Positions 1 through 5,544 of a DNA stretch of 5,544 nucleotides are shown one piece after another. Within the stretch, counting starts at the first letter, position 1. The number at the start of each line of letters is the position of its first letter. Both the position numbers and the translations under genes were made by a program. The notes beneath the pieces were generated by a model that searched no databases, was not told where the DNA came from, and worked only from the letters and a program-made list of their open reading frames with translations. This DNA is from an uncultured Bacteroidales bacterium (GTDB lineage: Bacteria; Bacteroidota; Bacteroidia; Bacteroidales; Muribaculaceae): contig UQMZ01000084.1 in NCBI GenBank assembly GCA_900542185.1, forward strand, positions 1 through 5,544, in the 5' to 3' direction.

Positions 1-41
1 TTACCTCGAAAATCCACCGCCCTGGCGTATACATTTTTTAA
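1..41 (+). CDS. Possible 3' end of an upstream gene
   Basis: The frame starting at position 3 is open from the left edge and reads TSKIHRPGVYIF before a TAA at 39-41. The PGVYI string resembles the end of Bacteroidota C-terminal sorting or Ig-like tails, but twelve residues are too few to name a family. A hairpin with a T run lies about 33 bases downstream, as expected for the end of a plus-strand transcript. The other two plus frames are also open at the edge and stop at 76-78 and about 95, so the choice of frame is weak. No minus-strand gene is evident here. Confidence 0.22.
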   Translation, partial: TSKIHRPGVYIF

Positions 42-73
42 GGAACGATGCCTTACATGGTACAAAATCTATC

Positions 74-95
74 TGTAGGAATATGCCTACATTTT
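74..95 (+). terminator. Candidate intrinsic terminator
   Basis: TGTAGG (74-79) and CCTACA (86-91) are perfect reverse complements separated by a 6-base loop (AATATG), and TTTT (92-95) follows directly. The stem is short and only moderately GC-rich, so this would be a weak terminator. Its orientation fits the end of a gene entering from the left edge and would separate that gene from the sigma-factor operon. Confidence 0.4.
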
Positions 96-171
96 AATGA
101 CACCATCAGCCCGATTTCCCACACATCTTTTTTAATATTTTTTTAATTTCTTTAAAATTTTATCCGAATGT

Positions 172-203
172 GTTGTGTGATAGGATTTTATTTTATAACT
201 TCG
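172..203 (+). promoter_or_regulatory. Candidate housekeeping-type promoter for the sigma/FecR operon
   Basis: TAACTTCG at 196-203 matches the Bacteroidota -7 consensus TAnnTTTG at all but one fixed base. A GTTG at 172-175 could serve as the -33 element (consensus TTTG), with about 20 bases between them, which is the usual spacing. It lies just downstream of a very AT-rich stretch (about 127-165, mostly T runs) that could act as an upstream activating element. Transcription would start near 210, leaving a leader of about 30 bases before the ATG at 242. This was found by eye; an ECF-dependent or autoregulated promoter is not excluded. Confidence 0.4.
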
Positions 204-241
204 CGGCGAATCCGGAGGATTTACCCAACATTCCAAAAACC

Positions 242-835
242 ATGTCTATTCCAGGTGAAGAATATAAAGATGAGAAATTACTTGTGGCTGCCCTGCGACT
301 GGACAGTCACGAGGCCTTCATCAGAATATTCCGACAATACTACAGCAATCTTGTTTTGTTCGCAGGTCAGTTCATCCCCGACAGACTTACCTGCGAGGAT
401 ATAGTACAGAACGTGTACCTGAAACTCTGGCAGGAACGCCGGCAGCTGGAGGTTCATTCCTCGTTACGCTCGTTCCTGACGGTTCAGGTTCAGAACCAGT
501 GTCTGAATCATCTGAGGCATAATAAGGTCAAGGCCAGATACCAGTCCGAACTCCAGGTGGCGCTCCTGTCTCTGTCGCCGGAAGAACATATCTTCTACTC
601 CGAACTGAACGATGCCTTCGACAGCGCTCTTTCACGAATGGATCCCGTACTCAGGGAGACCCTGTTGCTGAGCCGCGATGAAAAACTTAAACATTCCGAA
701 ATAGCCGGGAGGCTGAATGTATCGGTCCGGACTGTCGAAAACCGTATCAGCAAGGCCATGAAATTCCTGAGAAACAATTTGCGCGACTTTAAATACCTGA
801 TACCTCTGTTTCTCCTTTTCCAAGATTCCCTATAA
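242..835 (+). CDS. ECF RNA polymerase sigma factor, Bacteroidota type
   Basis: This 197-residue protein should direct RNA polymerase to the promoters of a small regulon and be held in check by the FecR-like protein encoded next. Sigma region 2 spans about residues 22-92 and includes the core-binding motif DIVQNVYLKLW (about 53-63). Sigma region 4 spans about 124-179, with a helix-turn-helix around KHSEIAGRLNVSVRTVENR (about 150-168). The tail YLIPLFLLF (about 185-193) is hydrophobic, a hallmark of the Bacteroides-expansion sigma-70 family. There is no region 3 or 1.1, as expected for ECF factors. The frame is open back to a GTG at 170, but that would add 24 residues unlike the family and would overlap the candidate promoter, so the ATG at 242 is preferred. 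No clear Shine-Dalgarno sequence is present; the upstream bases are A-rich. Fourteen bases separate it from the next gene. The target promoters cannot be read from this window. Confidence 0.93.
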   Translation: MSIPGEEYKDEKLLVAALRLDSHEAFIRIFRQYYSNLVLFAGQFIPDRLTCEDIVQNVYLKLWQERRQLEVHSSLRSFLTVQVQNQCLNHLRHNKVKARYQSELQVALLSLSPEEHIFYSELNDAFDSALSRMDPVLRETLLLSRDEKLKHSEIAGRLNVSVRTVENRISKAMKFLRNNLRDFKYLIPLFLLFQDSL

Positions 836-849
836 ACATTCCCGAAATT

Positions 850-1878
850 ATGACAGACAATAATAATCACACAGACATAGACACTCTGATAGCCCGGTAT
901 TTCTCCGGGGAAGCCTCCGAACCGGAAATCGCCTATCTGACGGACTGGATCAAGGAATCCGATGACAACCGGAAATATTTCTTTGAGCTTCAGGATATCT
1001 GGCACGGTCTGAATCCGTCGTTTGAGGCCGTCGATATAGATTTGCAGGATGCCGAGGATAAAATACTTGTCAAATCGGGACTTCGCAAAAAGAGTCCGTC
1101 ATGGATCAAAGGATTCATGAAGCTGTGGTCGCGTATCGCCGCCGTTCTGCTGCTGCCGTTGATTCTGCTGGTGGTCTACAAGTATGTCGTACCCGGCAAT
1201 CGTCCGGATGCCCTGCGGGAGATCTCCACAACGTACGGCTGCTCGATGAAAACTACGCTGCCTGACGGCTCGGTAGTATGGCTCAACGCAAACAGCACGC
1301 TGAAGTATCCGGCGGAATTCGAAGCCAAACACCGTGACGTTGACCTTAAGGGCGAAGCATATTTTGACGTTCACTCCGACGCCAGGCATCCTTTCATAGT
1401 GCATGCCTCGGGACTCGATGTCCTGGCGACCGGCACCGAATTCAATGTAAACTCATACGGCACGGGGACCACGTCAGTTACTTTGGTAAACGGCAATGTC
1501 AACGTAGGCATCGACGGCAACGGCCGGCGTTATGAAATGGTTCCCGGCGATTATCTGAAACTTCACGACGGAAAAGTAAATATCAGGAAAGGATGCGACA
1601 CCGAGAAATACTGCTCATGGCGTAATGGCGTCCTGCTGTTCGACGACGACACGCTTCAGGAAATATGCAATAGGCTGGAGCAGATATATGATGTACGTTT
1701 CGATATTACCGACCCGAAGGTAGCCGCTTCGAGATACTGCATGACACTCCGAGGCGAGAACATCAACGAAATCATGGATCTTCTGGAACTCAGCGCCCCT
1801 ATCCGCTGCACATCCTCCACTGAAAATTCCAATGATTCCGTACCCTCAACCCAGATTATCACCATTGCCTCTATCTGA
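850..1878 (+). CDS. FecR-family anti-sigma factor (inner membrane)
   Basis: This is a 342-residue single-pass membrane regulator. In this family the cytoplasmic N-terminus binds the partner ECF sigma factor, and the periplasmic part senses the N-terminal signalling domain of an outer-membrane TonB-dependent transducer. The cytoplasmic region (about 10-90) carries the typical 'ARYFSGEASEPE...LTDWI' pattern. A basic stretch (KGFMKLWSR) precedes one membrane helix at about 95-113, giving the expected N-in topology. The FecR domain follows at about 127-222, with LPDGSVVWLNANSTLKYP and LKGEAYFDV as signature strings. A DUF4974-like C-terminal domain covers about 257-341 (GVLLFDDDTLQEICNRLEQIY). 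The length is normal. It follows the sigma gene by 14 bases and precedes the beta-lactamase gene by 2, so all three are probably cotranscribed. All six cysteines (131, 249, 255, 273, 297, 320) lie in the predicted periplasmic part, which is more than I would expect. The physiological signal is unknown. Confidence 0.93.
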   Translation: MTDNNNHTDIDTLIARYFSGEASEPEIAYLTDWIKESDDNRKYFFELQDIWHGLNPSFEAVDIDLQDAEDKILVKSGLRKKSPSWIKGFMKLWSRIAAVLLLPLILLVVYKYVVPGNRPDALREISTTYGCSMKTTLPDGSVVWLNANSTLKYPAEFEAKHRDVDLKGEAYFDVHSDARHPFIVHASGLDVLATGTEFNVNSYGTGTTSVTLVNGNVNVGIDGNGRRYEMVPGDYLKLHDGKVNIRKGCDTEKYCSWRNGVLLFDDDTLQEICNRLEQIYDVRFDITDPKVAASRYCMTLRGENINEIMDLLELSAPIRCTSSTENSNDSVPSTQIITIASI

Positions 1879-2082
1879 ATATGAAATATCAGATTTGGCT
1901 TATATCCGTTATCTGTCTGATAACAGGTATCTCATGCCGTCATAATTCCCGGACTTCGGGAGTGTCATTACAGAAAGAATTATATGCGTTCATAGACTCC
2001 ATGCCCGGTACTGTAGGCGTGGCGTTTGTAAGCGAAGGGGACACCGTCACAGTAAACAATGGCGTACACTATCCGATGATGA

Positions 2083-2090
2083 GTGTGTGT
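2083..2090 (+). repeat. (GT)4 dinucleotide tract at the catalytic serine codon
   Basis: Four GT units begin at the second base of the catalytic Ser codon (AGT, 2082-2084) of the beta-lactamase gene. With three units the reading is AGT GTG TTC AAG (S-V-F-K, the SxxK motif). With the four present, it is AGT GTG TGT TCA AGA and the motif is lost. The tract is short for a classical contingency locus, but the frame error maps precisely to it. A change of one unit by strand slippage would toggle the gene. Confidence 0.85.
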
Positions 2091-2741
2091 TCAAGATGCA
2101 CGAAGCATTGGCCGTGGCGAATACTCTGGAAAGGTCCGGCATTTCGCTTGACACGATACTGTCGATCAATCGAGTTGATCTCGACCTCGACACCTGGAGT
2201 CCGATGCTGAAGGAATATACCGCCGAACGCTTTACTGTTCCTGTAAGCAAGCTGCTGGAATATGCCGTAACCAAGAGCGACAACAACGCCAGCAATCTGC
2301 TGTTCAGGCATATCGTCTCCCCCACTGAAACAAATGCATATATCCGGTCCATTGCCAAGGACACCACATTCCGCATACAATATTCCGAGGCCGAGATGAA
2401 AGCCAACAACGCATTAAGTTACTGTAATTACACCACACCCCTTTCTGCCGCTTTGCTGATAAAACAAGTGATGGAGGGCTCTATCATCGGAAAGAATTAT
2501 CAAGACTCGATACGTAAATATCTGTCTACTGTCACGACAGGACAGGATCGTCTCGGAAGTGTTACCGAAGGCTCCGACATCATGCTGTTCGCCCACAAGA
2601 CCGGCAGCGGCTACCGCAACGAAGCCGGAGAACTGATTGCGCATAACGACGTCGGCTATTTCCGTCTGAGGGATAGCCGCAGCTATGCCCTTGCGGTACT
2701 GATCCGCGACTTCGCCGGCACCGAAGCGGAAGCCTCGGCCA

Positions 2742-2794
2742 TCATCGCCGACATTTCCCGCCGGGTCTATCATCATGTAGTGTCTGCTCGATAA
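2742..2794. other. Convergent 53-base coding overlap between the two operons
   Basis: The beta-lactamase stop (2792-2794, plus strand) lies inside the DUF4249 gene, and the DUF4249 stop (2742-2744, minus strand) lies inside the beta-lactamase gene. No intergenic spacer exists and no stem-loop with a T run is visible on either strand nearby. A 5-base inverted repeat (CTTCG/CGAAG around 2710-2727) has no T run. Transcripts of the two operons are therefore likely to be complementary over their 3' ends. Confidence 0.8.
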
Positions 2795-3773
2795 AATCCT
2801 TGAAGCTGACAGTAATAGTCGAAACGGCACGGGCTGCCACCACACCGGCCCCGGTCGAGACGTTGCTGTAACCCCATACCTGTTCGGCAAATCCCATATC
2901 GGCAAGATTGTTTATATACCCCTTGCTCAGTTGCAAGATATTAAGCTCATGGTCATAATAGCTACGTGAAATCGTAGAAACCGAGAACAAAATACCACAA
3001 TCATATAAAGCCATATTATAGTCGGGATCCTTGACACTGAACGAAGCTCCTTCAAATCCCAAAATCAATGTATAATCTTTATTGGAGAACTGACCGTCCG
3101 TAAACGCCAGTGGTGTTGTACTACCATAATCACCGATTATATCTTCATATACATTCAGACATTCATCAAATATGGGTTCCGAATTGTAGTTGAATGTACC
3201 TAGATACAAAGATGCATACTGGCTGTCCGAGAACCTGTCATCACCGTACACTATATCGTCTCCGTACTTATGCCATTCTGTAAAACTTAGCTTAAACAAG
3301 TCATCCGTGCTGTGCGTATCATATACCTTGATTCGAAATTTCAAATTAAATCTAATATCTTCTGTATTCTGGAGATATGGATTATCATTAGCATCCAATA
3401 TTTCATGTGTGAAATCCATTAACTCTATCGGCACAGAATATGGCACCGTGACGGATGCTTCGGCATCGCCATATTCTTCGCTTTGGGCAACTATCCTGAT
3501 ATTATCACCCTCTTTCGGAATGTCATTATCCGAAGCAAGCTCGCCATTGATGTAAATGCTCACTTTTGCGTCTGTCACATTATGAAGTGTATCTCCTTTT
3601 ACGTCATTGAAAACCCATGTATGCGTCACGTTTACATTTATAGGCTCGCCGGCCGTAATCAACGAATTGACACACAAAACAGGTTTTGAGTCGATTTTAG
3701 GCAGGAATTCCTTTTCACACCCGGCCAACAACATTGCGACCGTTATCGGGATTATGTATCTTAAAATTGCCAT
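2742..3773 (-). CDS. DUF4249-family outer-membrane lipoprotein
   Basis: This is a 343-residue lipoprotein of the DUF4249 type, found in Bacteroidota beside TonB-dependent receptors. The usual view is that it sits at the outer membrane and helps the receptor; no substrate is established. The signal peptide ends in LLAGC with lipid Cys19, followed by acidic and lysine residues (EKEF), a composition compatible with surface export. The next 80 or so residues (SKPVLCVNSLITAGEPINVNVTH, split here only by position, about 29-51, then VTDAKVSIYINGE) match the family's N-terminal beta-sandwich. The family-like C-terminus is about VWGYSNVSTGAGVVAARAV. The ATG lies inside the last codons of the receptor gene (13-base overlap), which suggests translational coupling. 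The final 19 residues, KDFIEQTLHDDRPGGKCRR, are encoded mostly by the antisense strand of the beta-lactamase 3' end and look like a read-through tail. The gene is more AT-rich than the opposing operon. Confidence 0.85.
   Translation of the reverse strand: MAILRYIIPITVAMLLAGCEKEFLPKIDSKPVLCVNSLITAGEPINVNVTHTWVFNDVKGDTLHNVTDAKVSIYINGELASDNDIPKEGDNIRIVAQSEEYGDAEASVTVPYSVPIELMDFTHEILDANDNPYLQNTEDIRFNLKFRIKVYDTHSTDDLFKLSFTEWHKYGDDIVYGDDRFSDSQYASLYLGTFNYNSEPIFDECLNVYEDIIGDYGSTTPLAFTDGQFSNKDYTLILGFEGASFSVKDPDYNMALYDCGILFSVSTISRSYYDHELNILQLSKGYINNLADMGFAEQVWGYSNVSTGAGVVAARAVSTITVSFKDFIEQTLHDDRPGGKCRR
3761..3773 (-). other. 13-base start/stop overlap coupling receptor and lipoprotein genes
   Basis: The lipoprotein ATG (3771-3773) sits within the receptor's final codons (Tyr-Thr-Trp-Gln-Phe-stop, reading TAC-ATGG across the junction), and the receptor TAA is at 3761-3763. 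Such overlaps usually mean the downstream gene is translated by ribosomes finishing the upstream one, keeping the two partners in step. Confidence 0.85.
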
Positions 3774-5544
3774 GTATACGAAATTGAGGGGATTATCGGC
3801 AGCATTTTTATCTTCTTGAATACCGGCGCTCCATTACTGTTGTAAGCTCGGACTATACCTATAGTGTTTAAATGACAATAGGCGTTATACAGATCAAAAT
3901 TCCAGTAACCGCGTCTGTTACGCACTGTGCAGGATAAATCCAGCCTATGATAGAAAGGCAGTTGATAGCCGTTGATTGGCTCCCGAAGCGGGATATGTTG
4001 CTCAAATGGATAATATTGTGTAGAGAAGTCCGGTGACACCCATACTTGAGGCATAAACGTGAAGCGGTTGCCCGAATGGCCGATCCACACTGCGTTAAGC
4101 GAAACCTTATCGTTGATGTTCCAGTTCAACATGATGTTGATGGTATGCCGGTGGTCGAATCGTGCCGGGAATGTATGCCCCCCATTCTTCTCCTTGAATG
4201 TCCGGTCAGCCCAGGCCAATGAATAGGAAATATGACCCGTTAGCCTGCCGGACACCTTTTCAAATTTTATATCAACTCCCTTGGCCGTTCCTTTTCCGCT
4301 GCAAAGGCGTCCGAGCCAGGAATCTTGAATCGGATATAGATAATACTCATCACGATACTCTACAATATTGCGCATCCACTTGTAATATCCCTCAACTGAA
4401 ACTGCAAACATTCCATTATCCGACAGCCAGTATCCTCCTACAGATATCTTATCTGCCACTTCAGGCTTAAAAGGTCCTGTGACCGGTATCCATCGGTCGG
4501 TTGGCAGGGACAGATAGGTCTTGCACAATTGATGCACATACTGGTTGGTACGACTGTAAGCTCCCTTCACAGCCCAGTTTTCATCGGGTCTGTAACTCAA
4601 TGACAGTCTCGGACCAAGGCCATAACGCGTCTTTCCGTTTATATTGAAGAGCGATCCGTGAATCCCTGCATTTAACCTGAATCTGTCGTTTACATTGTAG
4701 TCATCTTCAATATATAGGTTGATCTCATTGGCAAGCTGTGTCCGTGTAGAATCACTGAAAAACACTTTTGATGTGCTGTTTTCAATTTGATCCGAATTGC
4801 GTCCCGGCAGAAAGGAGTGCAATGTATATCCTCCACCGAATCGTACTTGATGACGGTCATTGGGATTCCAATAGAAATCCCCGCGGAGTATGCAATCGTT
4901 TATATTGTTTTCTCTTCTTCCTTTTGACTTTGTTTCTTCAAGTTCAGATGTTATTACTGTAGTTTGATTATCTTTATATTTCAAAACTGAGAAATATTGC
5001 GTATATGCTGCTGTAAACTCAGCGGATAACCGCGTATTGAACCTGTAATTAAAACCGCCCTGTGCCATAAAATTCCCCCAATGTAATTTAGTATTGCTGC
5101 TCTCTATATAATCTAATTCGTCTATATAATCATCCTTATATCCGAAATTCAGAAAGTCATCTCCAAAATATATGCTCAGGAAAGCAGTTGCATTATTATT
5201 GAACCTATGGGTTAACTTTCCGTTGATATCACAGAAAGCATATCTGAAGCGCACCTTACCTTCACTCTTATAATTGATTATGGCCATCAGCGGCACAGTC
5301 AGCATGTCGAGCCATGAGTGGCGGAGTGCAAGACTATATGTGGTCTTTTTCCCGATTGGTCCTTCAATATTAAATGCATCGGATGCAAGTCCGAGTCTTA
5401 CAGATCCGTGATGTCCTGATTGCGAACCGCTCTTAGTGCGCACGTCAAGATAAGACGACAGACGTCCGTCATATTTCGCCGGTATCGACGACTTGAAGAA
5501 GTCTATGTATTTGATGGTCTCTACGTTGAAGGCGGAGAACAGGC
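3761..5544 (-). CDS. TonB-dependent outer-membrane receptor, C-terminal 593 residues
   Basis: This is the plug end and beta-barrel of an active outer-membrane transporter that uses TonB/ExbBD energy to import a bound substrate. The frame is open to the right edge. The first residues visible (LFSAFNVETIKYIDFFKSSI, then AKYDGRLSSYLDVRTKSG) are the classic end of the plug domain, so the GTG at 5443 is internal and the true start lies beyond the window. The remainder is rich in alternating aromatic and polar barrel strands, for example YRPDENWAVKGAYSRTNQYVHQL and the later HTFPARFDHRHTINIMLNWN region, typical of receptors paired with DUF4249 proteins. It ends in SYTWQF; a terminal Phe is the usual barrel-assembly signal. 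The stop overlaps the DUF4249 start by 13 bases. The signal peptide, any CarboxypepD_reg-like domain and any STN signalling domain would be in the missing part. The substrate cannot be inferred here; siderophore, glycan or peptide are all possible. Confidence 0.92.
   Translation of the reverse strand, partial: LFSAFNVETIKYIDFFKSSIPAKYDGRLSSYLDVRTKSGSQSGHHGSVRLGLASDAFNIEGPIGKKTTYSLALRHSWLDMLTVPLMAIINYKSEGKVRFRYAFCDINGKLTHRFNNNATAFLSIYFGDDFLNFGYKDDYIDELDYIESSNTKLHWGNFMAQGGFNYRFNTRLSAEFTAAYTQYFSVLKYKDNQTTVITSELEETKSKGRRENNINDCILRGDFYWNPNDRHQVRFGGGYTLHSFLPGRNSDQIENSTSKVFFSDSTRTQLANEINLYIEDDYNVNDRFRLNAGIHGSLFNINGKTRYGLGPRLSLSYRPDENWAVKGAYSRTNQYVHQLCKTYLSLPTDRWIPVTGPFKPEVADKISVGGYWLSDNGMFAVSVEGYYKWMRNIVEYRDEYYLYPIQDSWLGRLCSGKGTAKGVDIKFEKVSGRLTGHISYSLAWADRTFKEKNGGHTFPARFDHRHTINIMLNWNINDKVSLNAVWIGHSGNRFTFMPQVWVSPDFSTQYYPFEQHIPLREPINGYQLPFYHRLDLSCTVRNRRGYWNFDLYNAYCHLNTIGIVRAYNSNGAPVFKKIKMLPIIPSISYTWQF

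Larger units (their letters stand above)
1881..2794 (+). pseudogene. Class A beta-lactamase lipoprotein, frameshifted at the active site
   Basis: The intact form would hydrolyse beta-lactams in the periplasm or at the membrane. It most resembles the Bacteroides CfxA/CepA/CblA group (class A, A2-like). The first frame gives a lipoprotein signal (MKYQIWLISVICLITGISC, lipid Cys19), then VNNGVHYPMMS up to the catalytic Ser68 (2082-2084). It then runs out of frame to a stop at 2208-2210, giving a dead 109-residue product. From 2087 another frame carries the rest: FKMHEAL; SDN at 2276-2284; the probable omega-loop Glu at 2393-2395 (SEAEM); and KTG at 2597-2605 (HKTGSG). It ends with TAA at 2792-2794. 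Removing one GT from the (GT)4 tract at 2083-2090 restores MMSVFK, a 303-residue protein and motifs at 68, 132, 171 and 239, close to class A numbering. Only one lesion is visible and the rest looks conserved, so decay is recent, the gene switches by slippage, or the sequence has an error. It is the third gene of the sigma/FecR operon, and its last 53 bases overlap the convergent lipoprotein gene. A penicillin-binding or other serine hydrolase role is less likely given the ordered motifs. Confidence 0.88.

Noticed and set aside
1..94. Minus-strand peptide ending RQGGGFSR with a stop at 1-3
   Set aside because: The frame is closed by a stop at about 92-94 and has no ATG start, so it is too short to support a gene.
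170..241. N-terminal extension of the sigma factor from a GTG at 170
   Set aside because: The extra 24 residues do not look like sigma region 2, and they would overlap the candidate promoter; the ATG at 242 gives a normal-length protein.
595..1005. Minus-strand open frame of about 136 codons over the sigma/FecR junction
   Set aside because: It is antisense to conserved sigma region 4 and the FecR N-terminus and has no family resemblance.
2082..2092. Programmed ribosomal -1 frameshifting that rescues the beta-lactamase
   Set aside because: There is no heptameric slippery sequence of the usual X-XXY-YYZ form, and every -1 shift in the tract either inserts an extra residue in SxxK or removes the Ser.
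2087..2794. Independent gene beginning at the GTG at 2087
   Set aside because: It would lack a signal peptide and the catalytic Ser, and its first residues continue the beta-lactamase alignment from the preceding frame; it is the second half of a broken gene.
2842..2853. Palindrome ACCGGCCCCGGT as a convergent terminator
   Set aside because: The loop would be only two bases, there is no T run on either strand, and it lies within coding sequence.
2414..2905. Long minus-strand open frame across the beta-lactamase 3' half
   Set aside because: It is antisense to conserved beta-lactamase sequence, has no recognisable protein family content and overlaps the DUF4249 gene in another frame; it is a shadow.
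5441..5443. GTG at 5443 as the start of the receptor gene
   Set aside because: The frame continues upstream to the edge and encodes conserved plug-domain sequence (LFSAFNVETIKY), so the gene is truncated by the window and the GTG is internal.

Overview
The window looks like a chromosomal segment of a member of the Bacteroidales (Bacteroidota, probably a gut or oral commensal); I cannot place it to genus. The grounds are family content. There is an ECF sigma factor of the 'Bacteroides expansion' type with a hydrophobic C-terminal tail, a FecR-type anti-sigma factor with a DUF4974-like C-terminus, a CfxA-like class A beta-lactamase, and a TonB-dependent receptor paired with a DUF4249 lipoprotein. 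Starts lack clear Shine-Dalgarno sequences, and the best promoter candidate resembles the Bacteroidota -33/-7 type.

Layout. Positions 1-241 hold what may be the last codons of an upstream plus-strand gene, a hairpin followed by T residues, an AT-rich stretch and a candidate promoter. A tight plus-strand operon follows: sigma factor (242-835), FecR anti-sigma (850-1878), and 2 bases later a class A beta-lactamase lipoprotein gene (1881-2794). On the minus strand, facing this operon, are a TonB-dependent receptor (3761 to beyond the right edge; its 5' end is missing) and its DUF4249 lipoprotein partner (2742-3773), which overlap by 13 bases. The two operons converge and overlap tail to tail by 53 bases, with no intergenic space or obvious terminator.

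The most striking point is in the beta-lactamase. The gene is broken exactly at the catalytic SxxK motif. A (GT)4 tract at 2083-2090 replaces the (GT)3 that would read S-V-F-K, giving a 2-base frameshift. Everything after it (SDN, omega-loop Glu, KTG) is intact in the other frame. A one-unit change in the dinucleotide tract would restore a 303-residue enzyme, so this could be a recent pseudogene, an on/off switch by slippage, or a sequencing or assembly error.

Working model (inference). The sigma/anti-sigma pair forms a cell-surface signalling module. Its natural receptor would be an STN-bearing TonB-dependent receptor, and the convergent receptor/DUF4249 operon is the obvious candidate. The part of the receptor that would carry the STN domain lies outside the window. 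A beta-lactamase gene placed as the third gene of a sigma/FecR operon is unusual and is the best lead for follow-up.
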